Shown piece after piece: positions 26,216 to 34,403 of a stretch of DNA of 64,000 bases; the first letter of the stretch is position 1, and every line of letters starts with the position of its first letter. The stretch lies in assembly GCF_000424005.1 (NCBI RefSeq), contig NZ_AUJB01000004.1, positions 27,590-91,589 of the forward strand, written 5' to 3'. The stretch is from Pseudobutyrivibrio ruminis CF1b. Lineage in GTDB: Bacteria; Bacillota; Clostridia; Lachnospirales; Lachnospiraceae. The notes beneath the pieces were generated by a model, which was given only the letters and a program-made list of their open reading frames with translations, did no database searches and was not told the DNA's origin. Made by a program: the position numbers and the translations under genes.

Positions 26216-27157
26216 TCAAATAAACTGAAAAATATCCATCTGGCCATCAACCCATGATTTCTGTTCGACGTCATGAATTATATCGTCAGGTCTGTAGCTC
26301 CCCATTAGGAATGGCGAATCTGGATTGTGCTGGCCCAGATTTATCTTCACCTGCTCAACGTCATTATTTGCATAGCAATACCTGCACAAATGGCCGCAGG
26401 TATCATAGGCACCGATATCCGCCCCAAGGAAACACGCACAGTCCTCACGGGCTGTTTTCATCTTTGACTTAGGGGGATCAAGACGCTTGCCGATGGCATT
26501 TTCATAATCAGAAAGTGTCATGCATCCCCTGCAGTCCGCACCATATTTCTCCAGGAAATCCCCTTCTGCACAAGGTTTGACTGTCATGTCGTGAGCCCTG
26601 GCGATTTCTACCATTTTCTTTCCAAGGAACACTTTATCCTCTGCCGATACTGCCTTCGCCTCAGGAAAATTCCTCTTTACCTTTTCATATATATCAATGA
26701 AACTGATTACCACTATTTTGGTGTAGCCTTCCATTTCGGAAGCCATCTTTTCAAAACTCTTCAGGTGATAATCTACCGTATATTTATCATCTATAAAGAT
26801 TGGGTCATAGCGCCATCCTATGGAGTTAATTCCCACCTTTTCAGACAGATATTTGAAATCCTCTATCACCTTCCATTTGTCTGGAACATTGGGCTCCACA
26901 TCCCTGTCATAGCCAGTGATTGTCACATACCAAAACTGCCCATAGCCTTCAAGCAAATCCAGATATTTAAAGAAAGGCGCAGGATTCTTGCTGCAAAATC
27001 CAATCACATCCACCACCTCAGGATCAAGCTTATACCTGCTGACCTGAGTAGGATTATATGGATTTCGAACGCAGACATATCCCTCCTTCAGCCTGTTGGC
27101 AAACCACTGTGGATAAAAGGCTGGAATGTCCGTCCTTTGCCCTGTGTTTATAATCAT
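26216..27157 (-). CDS. DUF1848 family protein with C-terminal cysteine cluster
   Basis: A 313-residue protein that matches DUF1848: start MIINTGQRTDIPAFYPQWFANRL, central IGWRYDPIF and the C-terminal CGHLCRYCYAN. The last motif has the three-cysteine spacing of an iron-sulfur site, with four more cysteines nearby (DCRGCM, DCACF), so it probably holds an Fe-S cluster as in radical-SAM-like or photolyase-lyase relatives. The function is unknown. The NUDIX gene follows by 35 nt and may share the transcript. Confidence 0.82.
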   Translation of the reverse strand: MIINTGQRTDIPAFYPQWFANRLKEGYVCVRNPYNPTQVSRYKLDPEVVDVIGFCSKNPAPFFKYLDLLEGYGQFWYVTITGYDRDVEPNVPDKWKVIEDFKYLSEKVGINSIGWRYDPIFIDDKYTVDYHLKSFEKMASEMEGYTKIVVISFIDIYEKVKRNFPEAKAVSAEDKVFLGKKMVEIARAHDMTVKPCAEGDFLEKYGADCRGCMTLSDYENAIGKRLDPPKSKMKTAREDCACFLGADIGAYDTCGHLCRYCYANNDVEQVKINLGQHNPDSPFLMGSYRPDDIIHDVEQKSWVDGQMDIFQFI

Positions 27158-27175
27158 TCTGTAAACCGTCCTCTA

Positions 27176-27305
27176 TTAATACGAATATTTCCACACGCTC
27201 TTCATCTGCGAAACAAGGATATCAACATCCCAATGCTTCTTGCTGTTCTTAGGAGTGTTTGGATCGTTCACGATAATAAGACCCTCATCATCTATTCGGA
27301 ACTAC
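27176..27305 (-). pseudogene. C-terminal fragment of a C39-like peptidase
   Basis: On the minus strand the last 40 codons read IIVNDPNTPKNSKKHWDVDI and end VWKYSY plus stop. The same block, with three or four changes, ends the fragment at 47,661-47,867. There is no start codon, and the catalytic cysteine and histidine parts are missing. It marks the left border of the unstable tRNA-Gly region. Confidence 0.75.
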
Positions 27306-27475
27306 GTAAAAGTTTCTCAAGCAATTCCACATACTCTTTAAACTGAGCCCTGCCAAATTCTGTAATAGTATAAGTTGTTTGAGGTTTATTATTTACGAAT
27401 GCCTTATCAATTTGCAAGAATTTTTTACATAAAAAAGGACATCCAACCGGATGCCTTTAAAAATTTGTATTAAAA

Positions 27476-27496
27476 GAGCGCGAGACGGGACTCGAA
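27476..27496. other. Left attachment site of the mobile element (tRNA-Gly 3' end copy)
   Basis: These 21 bases are identical to 40004-40024, the 3' end of the minus-strand tRNA-Gly gene with its T-arm. After them the two sequences diverge at once. Direct repeats of a tRNA 3' end flanking an integrase element are the standard mark of site-specific integration. Confidence 0.85.
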
Positions 27497-27720
27497 TCGC
27501 ATTCCTTATCTTAAAATACTGATAGAAAGGGGATTCTAGCACCGCTATTTGCTTAGGGAACACCTGAGGGGTCACCTAAATCATTTTCATGTCATACAGA
27601 AGTTGGGACTTGAATTGTAACGTCACCATAAAAATACTGAAAGAAAGGGGACTCTAGCACCACACTATTACTGGGGACCCCTTAGGGAACCCCTGACAAT
27701 AATTATTGAGATTTGTAAAA
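27497..27720. repeat. Tandem scars: tRNA 3' fragment plus integrase tail, two degenerate units
   Basis: Two units of about 115 bases start near 27,487 and 27,604. Each has a GGGACTCGAAT-like tRNA piece, then AATACTGA(T/A)AGAAAGGGGA, then TCTAGCACC, then a decayed copy of the integrase C-terminal tail (GTPEGSPKSF in unit one against GTPGGHPKII in the intact gene at 39,905). They look like remnants of earlier integrations at the same tRNA. No other gene is seen between 27,306 and 27,732. Confidence 0.6.
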
Positions 27721-27732
27721 TCATCCACATAT

Positions 27733-28509
27733 TTAATTTGCAGACGCATATTTCGCCAAACCTCTTTTCCAAACCATCCCAACTATAATAGATAATACAA
27801 CCAAAAAAATAATAAACCAAACTAATTCCACTACGCTAATATTTCCTTTAAGTATTTCGACGGGTCCATTAATCGCTGTAAAAAAAGGAAGAACCCATGT
27901 TAAAAAAAATATTATGCTATTGGGATATATAACCTTTGGTCGCGTAGACGCATCAATTAAAGATTCTGGAACTCCCATCAATTTATTAGTTTTTTCTTTC
28001 CAAAACGAAAACATAACCATTAACTGATTTACCAAGAATACAAACATCATAGCAAATGGAATAAAAATTACATATTCAATTATATTTATGCGATAGTAAT
28101 TTGACTTCGAAATAATCACCATCTGAATAATAATTGCTATGACTAAATTAACCGCACTTGGAATATCTAACCTATATAATGCATAATACCAAAAGGACTT
28201 TACCGGACGAACAAAAACATAATCCAAATTTCCTTCTATAATATCATCCGATAAATTTTCATGTGCAGAAACAAACAACACTTGATACATACTTAAAATT
28301 ATATTTGATGTACATATCAAAGAAAAATAATCATTTCGTGTCCAGCCAAGTATTGTATCCGAATACTCATAGTAGATAATTCCAGTTATCATTTCTATGG
28401 AAAAAAACATAATTCCAAACAATGCTACAAAAATTGAGGTACTTCTATAGACCAAGCATTCTTGAATACTTTGCGAAATAAAAACTTTATATAATCTCTT
28501 ATTCATCAA
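27733..28509 (-). CDS. ABC-2 family permease of the peptide exporter (COG3694-like)
   Basis: A 258-residue membrane protein with about six hydrophobic segments. The motif LSDDIIEGNLDYVFVRPVKSFWYYAL, with FVRP, is typical of the COG4587/COG3694 permease pair that works with a COG4586 ATPase. Its start overlaps the stop of the previous gene by four bases. It is the last gene of the modified-peptide operon. With the second permease it should form the membrane channel that exports the product or gives immunity. Confidence 0.82.
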   Translation of the reverse strand: MMNKRLYKVFISQSIQECLVYRSTSIFVALFGIMFFSIEMITGIIYYEYSDTILGWTRNDYFSLICTSNIILSMYQVLFVSAHENLSDDIIEGNLDYVFVRPVKSFWYYALYRLDIPSAVNLVIAIIIQMVIISKSNYYRINIIEYVIFIPFAMMFVFLVNQLMVMFSFWKEKTNKLMGVPESLIDASTRPKVIYPNSIIFFLTWVLPFFTAINGPVEILKGNISVVELVWFIIFLVVLSIIVGMVWKRGLAKYASAN

Positions 28510-29288
28510 TTGCCCATTCCTTCATATTTTTTTAGTCCTTTAGATAGCAAAATATTATAGATATAATATAAAAATACTATCCATATTAATGTGATTAAAC
28601 AGTAATATAAAATAAAAGTATTTTCCACCTGGCAAGTTAATACTTTTGTCAAAACATGTCCAACAATAGCAAATGGTGTAACTGATAAAACCATATAATA
28701 TGGTTTTGGTAACAAATCAAGTGGAAAATACAAACCTCCCATAAGTAGATAAATAGCAGTTAATATTGATCTTAACGGCCACATTTGTATAATCCAAAAA
28801 CCTATTGTTGAGATTACTGAAACACACATGAAAAACATTAAAAAGGCTAATAGCAAAAAAATTAATGCAAAAAACACATACAAGATATCTGCTCCTTGAG
28901 CATTAATCATAAAAAATGCCAAAATCAAATATACTGTAACCTCTAAAATTTTACTTCCCATATATCTGGCAAAACTTTCATAAAGCAAATGTATTGGTCT
29001 TAACAATAAAGTTGTAAGTTTTCCAGAATGTATTAGAGTCCCCAACCTAAAACAAGGTTCAAAAGAAAAAATAACACTAGCTACATTTGCCAATATAATA
29101 TACATAATCATATTGTTATACGAATACTCACCGATATAATTATATTCATTTGATATATATATCGCTTTCCAAATAAACACAGTTGTCAAAATTTGCATAA
29201 CTTTTAACGCCAACTTGACACAAGTATCAAATTTATATATCAACTGTGAACTGATTTGACTATATAAAATTCTTAGATACTTATTCAT
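28506..29288 (-). CDS. ABC-2 family permease of the peptide exporter (COG4587-like)
   Basis: A 260-residue membrane protein with six or so hydrophobic segments and the motif LGTLIHSGKLTTLLLRPIHLLYE (LLRP), diagnostic of this permease class. ATGA overlaps on both sides couple its translation to the ATPase and to the second permease. The codon use is extremely AT-rich, as in the rest of this cargo. Confidence 0.82.
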   Translation of the reverse strand: MNKYLRILYSQISSQLIYKFDTCVKLALKVMQILTTVFIWKAIYISNEYNYIGEYSYNNMIMYIILANVASVIFSFEPCFRLGTLIHSGKLTTLLLRPIHLLYESFARYMGSKILEVTVYLILAFFMINAQGADILYVFFALIFLLLAFLMFFMCVSVISTIGFWIIQMWPLRSILTAIYLLMGGLYFPLDLLPKPYYMVLSVTPFAIVGHVLTKVLTCQVENTFILYYCLITLIWIVFLYYIYNILLSKGLKKYEGMGN

Positions 29289-30250
29289 TGGTTCTCCTGT
29301 GTAAACATCTTAAATATAATTTCTTCAAGCTTTGGTACTTCCTCCCTGATTGAGACAATATTGGATATATTTACATTATTTAGAATGTTTTCGGAATCTT
29401 CATTCAAATATAATTTATATTTACAACTTTCAATTCTCTCAATTCTATATGCTTTTGCATCAAATGGTATCTTATTTTCCTTAGTCTCTATAATATAGCA
29501 ATTTTGGGTACTATATTCTTTTCTAATTTCATCAATCGTCGATTCTTTAACTATTTTACCTTTGATGATGACTGCTATGCGATTAGCCATTTTTTCTATA
29601 TCATTCATATAGTGACTTGTTAGGATAATAGTTGTTTTTTCCTTACTATTCAATTCATGCAAGAAATCATATATAGCATATTGACTCACAATGTCTACCC
29701 CAATAGTCGGTTCATCTAAAAACAATACTTTAGGAGAATGAATCACTGAGCAAACTAACTCAAATTTTATTCTTTCACCCAATGATAGTTTTCTGACTGG
29801 TATGAAAAGTTTATCTGCTATCTGAAGTTTTTCTGTCAAGTACTTTAACCGAACCGAAAAAGAAGCATTCGAAACATTATAAATAGCTTGAAGCATTTTA
29901 AGAGTTTCAAACGCTGGTAAATCCCAAATCAGCTGTGTCTTTTGTCCTAAAACAACTCCAATTTGTGATAAATAATTTGGAGTTTTAGAAAATGGATTGC
30001 ACCCTAAACTGTCAATTGTTCCCTGCTGAGGTTTGATTATTCCAGTAAGCAACTTAATTAAAGTTGTTTTTCCGGCCCCATTGGGGCCTAGTATTCCAAT
30101 AATATCACCTTCGACAATACTTAAATTTATATCGTCTAGTGCAGTTACTTCTTTTTTTTCCCTTTTACCAAAATCCAAAATTGAACCTTTTAGACCCGCT
30201 TTTTTTTCAAACGTCTCATATTTATAACTTACATTTTTACATTCAATCAT
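29285..30250 (-). CDS. ABC transporter ATPase of the peptide exporter (COG4586-like)
   Basis: A 321-residue ATPase. Walker A GPNGAGKTTLIKLL lies near residue 55, the Q-loop region LGQKTQLIWDLPAFETL near 95, signature LSLGERIKFELV, Walker B KVLFLDEPTIGVD and H-loop TSHYMNDIE follow. LGQKTQLIWDLP is a hallmark of COG4586 ATPases, which pair with two distinct permeases, as here. There is no peptidase (C39) domain, so leader or follower removal must be done by another protein. It overlaps the UPF0489 gene by four bases. Confidence 0.9.
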   Translation of the reverse strand: MIECKNVSYKYETFEKKAGLKGSILDFGKREKKEVTALDDINLSIVEGDIIGILGPNGAGKTTLIKLLTGIIKPQQGTIDSLGCNPFSKTPNYLSQIGVVLGQKTQLIWDLPAFETLKMLQAIYNVSNASFSVRLKYLTEKLQIADKLFIPVRKLSLGERIKFELVCSVIHSPKVLFLDEPTIGVDIVSQYAIYDFLHELNSKEKTTIILTSHYMNDIEKMANRIAVIIKGKIVKESTIDEIRKEYSTQNCYIIETKENKIPFDAKAYRIERIESCKYKLYLNEDSENILNNVNISNIVSIREEVPKLEEIIFKMFTQENQ

Positions 30251-31050
30251 ATATTTATCCTATTTTCTACAAAATATTTAATTACTTCTTGTCTCGTATA
30301 ACCACTACTTTCTGATTTGCAAATGATATTTAAATCAGGATTCAAGTTGTGCCTAACAAAAAAATCACGCAAAGTTGCTAAGTTAGCTTTTATTTCATTT
30401 TCTGATATTTTACATGCTGGAATTGGTTCAAGCCCAAATAATTTAACATAATACCTAGAATCCTTTGAGTAGACATTTAAGTTGCTTCCAAACGAACATC
30501 TAACTTTATTATAAATATTATTTTGTAACTCAAAGAATTGATTTCGTGTTATTTCTAATTCAATAAGTTCTCCTAAATGGTCATTACTTCCAAAATAATC
30601 TAAATCCACACTCACAATTACAGATTTATTCGAAAAATCATATATATGTGTTAAATTTGTATCCGCTCTACATGTAATTAATTTATGGATATTTCCCGCT
30701 ACCTTCGTTTTAATTGGTAATAATGAAATAAAATCATTTGCCTTTTGTTCAGTATTTATACATATTTCAGAAAATCTCTCACTGTTATGATTAGATATCC
30801 AAATTACATCCTCAATAATATCCGTGTACAATAGGGGAGGAATATAATTTCCATAGTTCAATTGAGAATACGAGATTAAATCAATAGATTCATCAGTTAG
30901 ATTATTTATTGCAGATTCACTTACAATAGCTTCATTCATATCACTATGATCATCTATATGAATCAAGGTAAATTTTTGTTTCTTCACTCTATGCAACTTA
31001 ACAATTTCTTTAAAAGCTTCTTGATGCTCCTCTATATATACTGTCTGCAT
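30247..31050 (-). CDS. UPF0489 protein with arginase-like metal motifs (candidate peptide arginase)
   Basis: A 267-residue protein. HIDDHSDM at residues 31-38 and VSVDLDYFG at 146-154 match the DXHXD and SXDXD metal-binding motifs of the arginase fold, the pattern of the UPF0489 family. That family includes, to my knowledge, the peptide arginases of some RiPP pathways (for example OspR), which turn arginine in a precursor peptide into ornithine. Encoded between YcaO and the exporter, it is probably a peptide-modifying enzyme. The likely precursor has only two arginines, at positions 4 and 5. Start ATG with GAGGA upstream. Activity is inferred. Confidence 0.7.
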   Translation of the reverse strand: MQTVYIEEHQEAFKEIVKLHRVKKQKFTLIHIDDHSDMNEAIVSESAINNLTDESIDLISYSQLNYGNYIPPLLYTDIIEDVIWISNHNSERFSEICINTEQKANDFISLLPIKTKVAGNIHKLITCRADTNLTHIYDFSNKSVIVSVDLDYFGSNDHLGELIELEITRNQFFELQNNIYNKVRCSFGSNLNVYSKDSRYYVKLFGLEPIPACKISENEIKANLATLRDFFVRHNLNPDLNIICKSESSGYTRQEVIKYFVENRINI

Positions 31051-31079
31051 TTAAAGTCCTCATCTTTATAATTATATTT

Positions 31080-32216
31080 TTAATCATTAGGGACAACTGG
31101 AATACCACTTCCAACTAAATAAAATTTATCATTGCCATGTAGTATTACTTGTACACAAATTATTTGATTATAACTAAATAAAATCTTATAGCTAATATTC
31201 ATTTTATTCTGCTCAATTATCTTAATCTCTTCTTGATATATTTGCTCCGCAGCGATTTCTTTTGAAGTAACATAGTCAGCAAATTGAATATCAGCACCAT
31301 ACTTTAGACAAAGAATCGCATTATATTTCTTCAACTCCTTAAACAACGATAGTGCGGTTACATCCTCAATTTTATTCTGTGCACACTGTAGGTGATAACT
31401 TTGAAGGCATTCCAGCAATGCTCGTTCAAGAGCATATCTTGAAGACGTTGATAGTCCGCTCCCTTTAAAAGGTACTCCTGTTCCAGGATTGTCTGCAAAA
31501 ACTTGATAACAAAAAAAACCATCAAATGTTTTAATATCAACAATAATAATCTCTGTGCCAATCTCAGCGGATATTGTATTATATAATTCTAATAAACTGG
31601 CAGATAATGATTTGGGATTAATAAATACAGCTTTTTCACTATGGTCGATAAATACATTATAGTAATGTTTAGAAAGTGAATATCTTTCCAATAACTCGTT
31701 TAACGCATGAATAAGAGCATCATTTAATGATGTTCCGATTGCACACCCAGAATTCGTGCTATATTTTTTTATAGATACACATTTATCAGGAATACTATTG
31801 TTATAAACATTCCATAATGCAGTTGGGAAAAAAATCTTATTGTTTCCATCAAAAAATTTTGTAGCACCAATTATATCATCAGGCGATAGATTTTCTTTCA
31901 AGACCTTTACAGCATATTCGTTTTGTATTATTCCATCACAAATTGATGAAATAGGTACACTCATCTCAGAGTTTGAACTATTTTGATAAATATAATGTTC
32001 TATTGCCTCATAAATAGCACTTGCTAATGACTGATTTGAATACCCTTTTCCATTTCCCTGTACAGTGCCATTTAAAATCACACTATAAGTCGACACATTA
32101 CTATCAACAATAGTTTTTTTTTCACTTATTTCATAGTTTAAATTTAAGAAATCAAGGCATTGTTTTGCTAGTTCTATTGCCTCTTCAGTTTCCATTTCAC
32201 GTTCATATACTGACAC
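31080..32216 (-). CDS. Stand-alone YcaO-domain peptide-modifying enzyme
   Basis: A 378-residue protein with the three YcaO signatures in order: GNGKGYSNQSLASAIYEAIE (54-73), NSGCAIGTSLNDALIHALNE (155-174) continuing LLERYSL, and GSGLSTSSRYALERALLE (252-269), which hold the ATP- and Mg-binding acidic residues. The chain ends IPVVPND, a short proline-rich tail like that of azoline-forming YcaOs. YcaO enzymes use ATP to activate peptide backbone amides and form azolines, thioamides or amidines. No E1-like partner, TfuA or dehydrogenase is encoded here, so the chemistry is open. GTG start at 32216 with GAGG eight bases upstream. Confidence 0.88.
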   Translation of the reverse strand: MSVYEREMETEEAIELAKQCLDFLNLNYEISEKKTIVDSNVSTYSVILNGTVQGNGKGYSNQSLASAIYEAIEHYIYQNSSNSEMSVPISSICDGIIQNEYAVKVLKENLSPDDIIGATKFFDGNNKIFFPTALWNVYNNSIPDKCVSIKKYSTNSGCAIGTSLNDALIHALNELLERYSLSKHYYNVFIDHSEKAVFINPKSLSASLLELYNTISAEIGTEIIIVDIKTFDGFFCYQVFADNPGTGVPFKGSGLSTSSRYALERALLECLQSYHLQCAQNKIEDVTALSLFKELKKYNAILCLKYGADIQFADYVTSKEIAAEQIYQEEIKIIEQNKMNISYKILFSYNQIICVQVILHGNDKFYLVGSGIPVVPND

Positions 32217-32230
32217 AATATAATCCTCAT

Positions 32231-32260
32231 AAAAAAGAGGTCAAATTAATGACCTCTTTT
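32231..32260 (-). terminator. Attenuator-like terminator between precursor and YcaO genes
   Basis: AAAAGAGGTCA (233-243 past 32,000) pairs with TGACCTCTTTT (250-260), followed on the minus strand by a T run. It sits 11 nt after the peptide stop and 14 nt before the YcaO start. Such a partial terminator gives many copies of a precursor and few of the enzymes, as is common in RiPP operons. Confidence 0.85.
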
Positions 32261-32271
32261 CTTTCTACAAA

Positions 32272-32436
32272 CTACTCAGCAGCATTTAAAGCTTCGATTA
32301 ACATTTTTTCCTGCTGCGATACATTGATTTCACTAAAAGACTTATTGACAATGTCAGCAAGGCTGATGTCCATTAACTGATTGTCTTCTAAGATTTCAGA
32401 CATCACAACATTGATTTCACTTCTTCTGTTTCCCAT
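32272..32436 (-). CDS. Candidate RiPP precursor peptide, 54 residues
   Basis: A short gene with a very strong AGGAGGGGG ribosome site ten bases before ATG 32436, its own promoter and an intra-operon terminator after it. The product starts MGNRRSEINVVM and ends MLIEALNAAE. It has no cysteine or threonine, six serines, and arginines only at 4 and 5. The C-terminal half (SLADIVNKSFSEINVSQQEK) looks like a helical recognition segment. So the core could be N-terminal with a follower, as in bottromycin precursors, rather than C-terminal after a leader. An upstream in-frame start at 32466 lacks a ribosome site. That it is the substrate of YcaO is inferred from position. Confidence 0.68.
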   Translation of the reverse strand: MGNRRSEINVVMSEILEDNQLMDISLADIVNKSFSEINVSQQEKMLIEALNAAE

Positions 32437-32493
32437 CGAAAAGCCCCCTCCTTTTTGTCTGAACATTCAGTCTAATCATATATGTTGTAAAAT

Positions 32494-32522
32494 AATATAT
32501 AGATATTTTTTGTTAATTTCAA
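32494..32522 (-). promoter_or_regulatory. Promoter of the modified-peptide operon
   Basis: On the minus strand, TTGAAA (32517-32522), a 17-nt spacer and TATATT (32494-32499) precede the precursor gene by about 60 nt. This is a normal sigma-A-type layout. The remaining stretch to 32,640 is very AT-rich with no gene seen. Confidence 0.55.
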
Positions 32523-32640
32523 TGGAAATAATCAATAGAATTTCTGTGAAAAATGTCCGAATTTTTGCGTTTAATGCACATTATTCTATTTTTGTGTATT
32601 TATTATATTTAGATTATATAAAATTGAGCATAAAATACTT

Positions 32641-33342
32641 TCATGTGACCGAATAATCATTCATGGCTACTCTCAAATGCTGTAAACTGCTCTGCTCGAT
32701 ACCTTTAACAGTTTCTTTAGATTTATTAAAATGCCTAGCTGTAGCTTCAAGCGTCCTTCCTTCTCTCAGGCTAAAGCCATAGTGATAGGTGAGGACTTTT
32801 CTCGCATCTGAAGGTAAATCCTGCAATCTGATTAGCATTTTAAGGAGCATAGTTCTGTGAACAGCCAACTCACCTGTAGGATCACGGTGACTGTCAACAC
32901 TTGCTTCAGCAGTTAGCTGTCCGATGTACTCATCTCTGTACCCATTAGCAGGATCATCGTCCAGAAAGATATTTGTAAGACCATCATCAACTGAATGCTT
33001 CTCAAATGTTCCAAACGTTCTTCGCCCTACATCACGCATCTTATTTCTTATAACTTCAGTAGCGTATGTTGAAAATTTAGCGCCTGCTTCTGGCGAGAAT
33101 GAAAGTGCTGCATCTATCAGAGCTAGATATCCTTCCTGTATTAAATCTTCAATATCCCAGCCTCCATAGGGATTAGAATTTAGGGAGTATTCCTTTTCTA
33201 CTAGGATAGCATTTGCTATAACAAGACCTTTGTTAGCAAGAATGAGGAGCTGTTTGGCATTGTCATCACCAGATTGAATTTTGGTACAAAGCTCTTGATT
33301 AAATCGACTTAGACGTTCATTGTGTGTAAGGCTTCTTTTCAT
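32641..33342 (-). CDS. Sigma-70 family RNA polymerase sigma factor of the mobile element
   Basis: A 233-residue sigma factor. Region 2 is visible as DIEDLIQEGYLALIDAALSF followed by AKFSTYATEVIRNKMRD, and region 4 as ARKVLTYHYGFSLREGRTLE with the helix-turn-helix ATARHFNKSKETVKGIEQSS. Region 1.1 is missing, so it is an alternative (group 3-like) factor. Its gene start overlaps the regulator's stop by one base. It may drive genes of the element or the cargo operon that follows; the target promoters are unknown. Confidence 0.85.
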   Translation of the reverse strand: MKRSLTHNERLSRFNQELCTKIQSGDDNAKQLLILANKGLVIANAILVEKEYSLNSNPYGGWDIEDLIQEGYLALIDAALSFSPEAGAKFSTYATEVIRNKMRDVGRRTFGTFEKHSVDDGLTNIFLDDDPANGYRDEYIGQLTAEASVDSHRDPTGELAVHRTMLLKMLIRLQDLPSDARKVLTYHYGFSLREGRTLEATARHFNKSKETVKGIEQSSLQHLRVAMNDYSVT

Positions 33343-34202
33343 TATTTCTTATCAAAAAGAGCCACCACCTTATAGAACCATCTTATTGGTGTTCTTAATG
33401 CCTTTACCATTTTTTCATTTGCTCCCTGCTCCAATAATGACTTTTCAGTAGCAGTCATCATTATGTCAATCTTTTCATCAGTAGATAGATTTTTCTTAGA
33501 TTTCCCCTTATATTCTTCTACGAATGTATTGAATACTTTTCTATTTAAGTCAGAAGTACGATTTAGGCCATTGGCTTTTATTTCTTCCTCAGATTTCTTT
33601 TTGATTTCTCGAACAGCAGCTTCTATTCTATGGATAATCTGGTCAAATTCATATCTTGAAGCAGTAAACTTTTGAGATTTTATTTCTTTAATGTCATTTT
33701 GAAATTCTTCAACATCAGTTATTTCATTGATGTCAACTTCATCTTCCAAAAACTCAGCGGTGCAGCTTAACAAATCATTTCTAATCTTGTACGTTTCATC
33801 CATCTGTCCTGAAAAGTAAATTGCCATAGACTTTGTTGCTTGACGAAAGTTTTTATTAAGTAATAGCTCATTTACAACATCAGGATTTACATTATCAGTC
33901 AGCAAATGCTTGACTGCTTCAGCAGATAAACCAAGCTCACCTATATCATGATAGAAAGGCTCTGGATTATCAGTTAATCCTAAAATAAAGTCAGTAGAGA
34001 CATTATAAAGGTCAGCTAAAGCTTTTAAGCTTTTTCCAGTGATTGAATCTACACCACCTGATTCCATTCTTCCATAGGTGGCATTGCTTACTCCGATAGC
34101 CTTAGCAACATCACCTTTATCTAAACCTTTTTTTCTTCTTAATTGCTCAAGTCTTTTTGGTCTATCTTCAGGCAAAAAGACATCTAATTCCATAACATCC
34201 AT
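33342..34202 (-). CDS. XRE-family transcriptional regulator of the mobile element
   Basis: A 286-residue protein. Residues 16-75 form an XRE helix-turn-helix (RLEQLRRKKGLDKGDVAKAI, GVSNATYGRMESGG, LYNVSTDFILGLTDNP). The rest is charged and helical with no recognised domain. GGGAG seven bases upstream of ATG 34202. It is divergent from the mobilization genes across the oriT region and is coupled to the sigma factor gene, so it probably controls both directions. Confidence 0.87.
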   Translation of the reverse strand: MDVMELDVFLPEDRPKRLEQLRRKKGLDKGDVAKAIGVSNATYGRMESGGVDSITGKSLKALADLYNVSTDFILGLTDNPEPFYHDIGELGLSAEAVKHLLTDNVNPDVVNELLLNKNFRQATKSMAIYFSGQMDETYKIRNDLLSCTAEFLEDEVDINEITDVEEFQNDIKEIKSQKFTASRYEFDQIIHRIEAAVREIKKKSEEEIKANGLNRTSDLNRKVFNTFVEEYKGKSKKNLSTDEKIDIMMTATEKSLLEQGANEKMVKALRTPIRWFYKVVALFDKK

Positions 34203-34403
34203 TAATAATCTCCCTTATAAAAACGCTCCAAACGAATGTTTCATCCTATTGTAACATTTTCATATTTGAAAGAAAATCCCAATTCAGTTTCCATAATTCT
34301 CCAATATTTTCATCTTTGTTTGATTTGAGACCTGCCTCAGTTTTTATCCGTATTATCTATTAGAAGCCCCAAAGTGGAGACTTGCTAAAGCCCCTTATTT
34401 TAA

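Noticed and set aside
26591..27346. Rightward 251-codon ORF
   Set aside because: It lies antisense to the DUF1848 gene, which has clear family motifs; no ribosome site or recognisable domain.
27497..27720. CRISPR-like repeat
   Set aside because: Only two degenerate units with coding-tail and tRNA pieces in each; no regular spacers and no cas genes.
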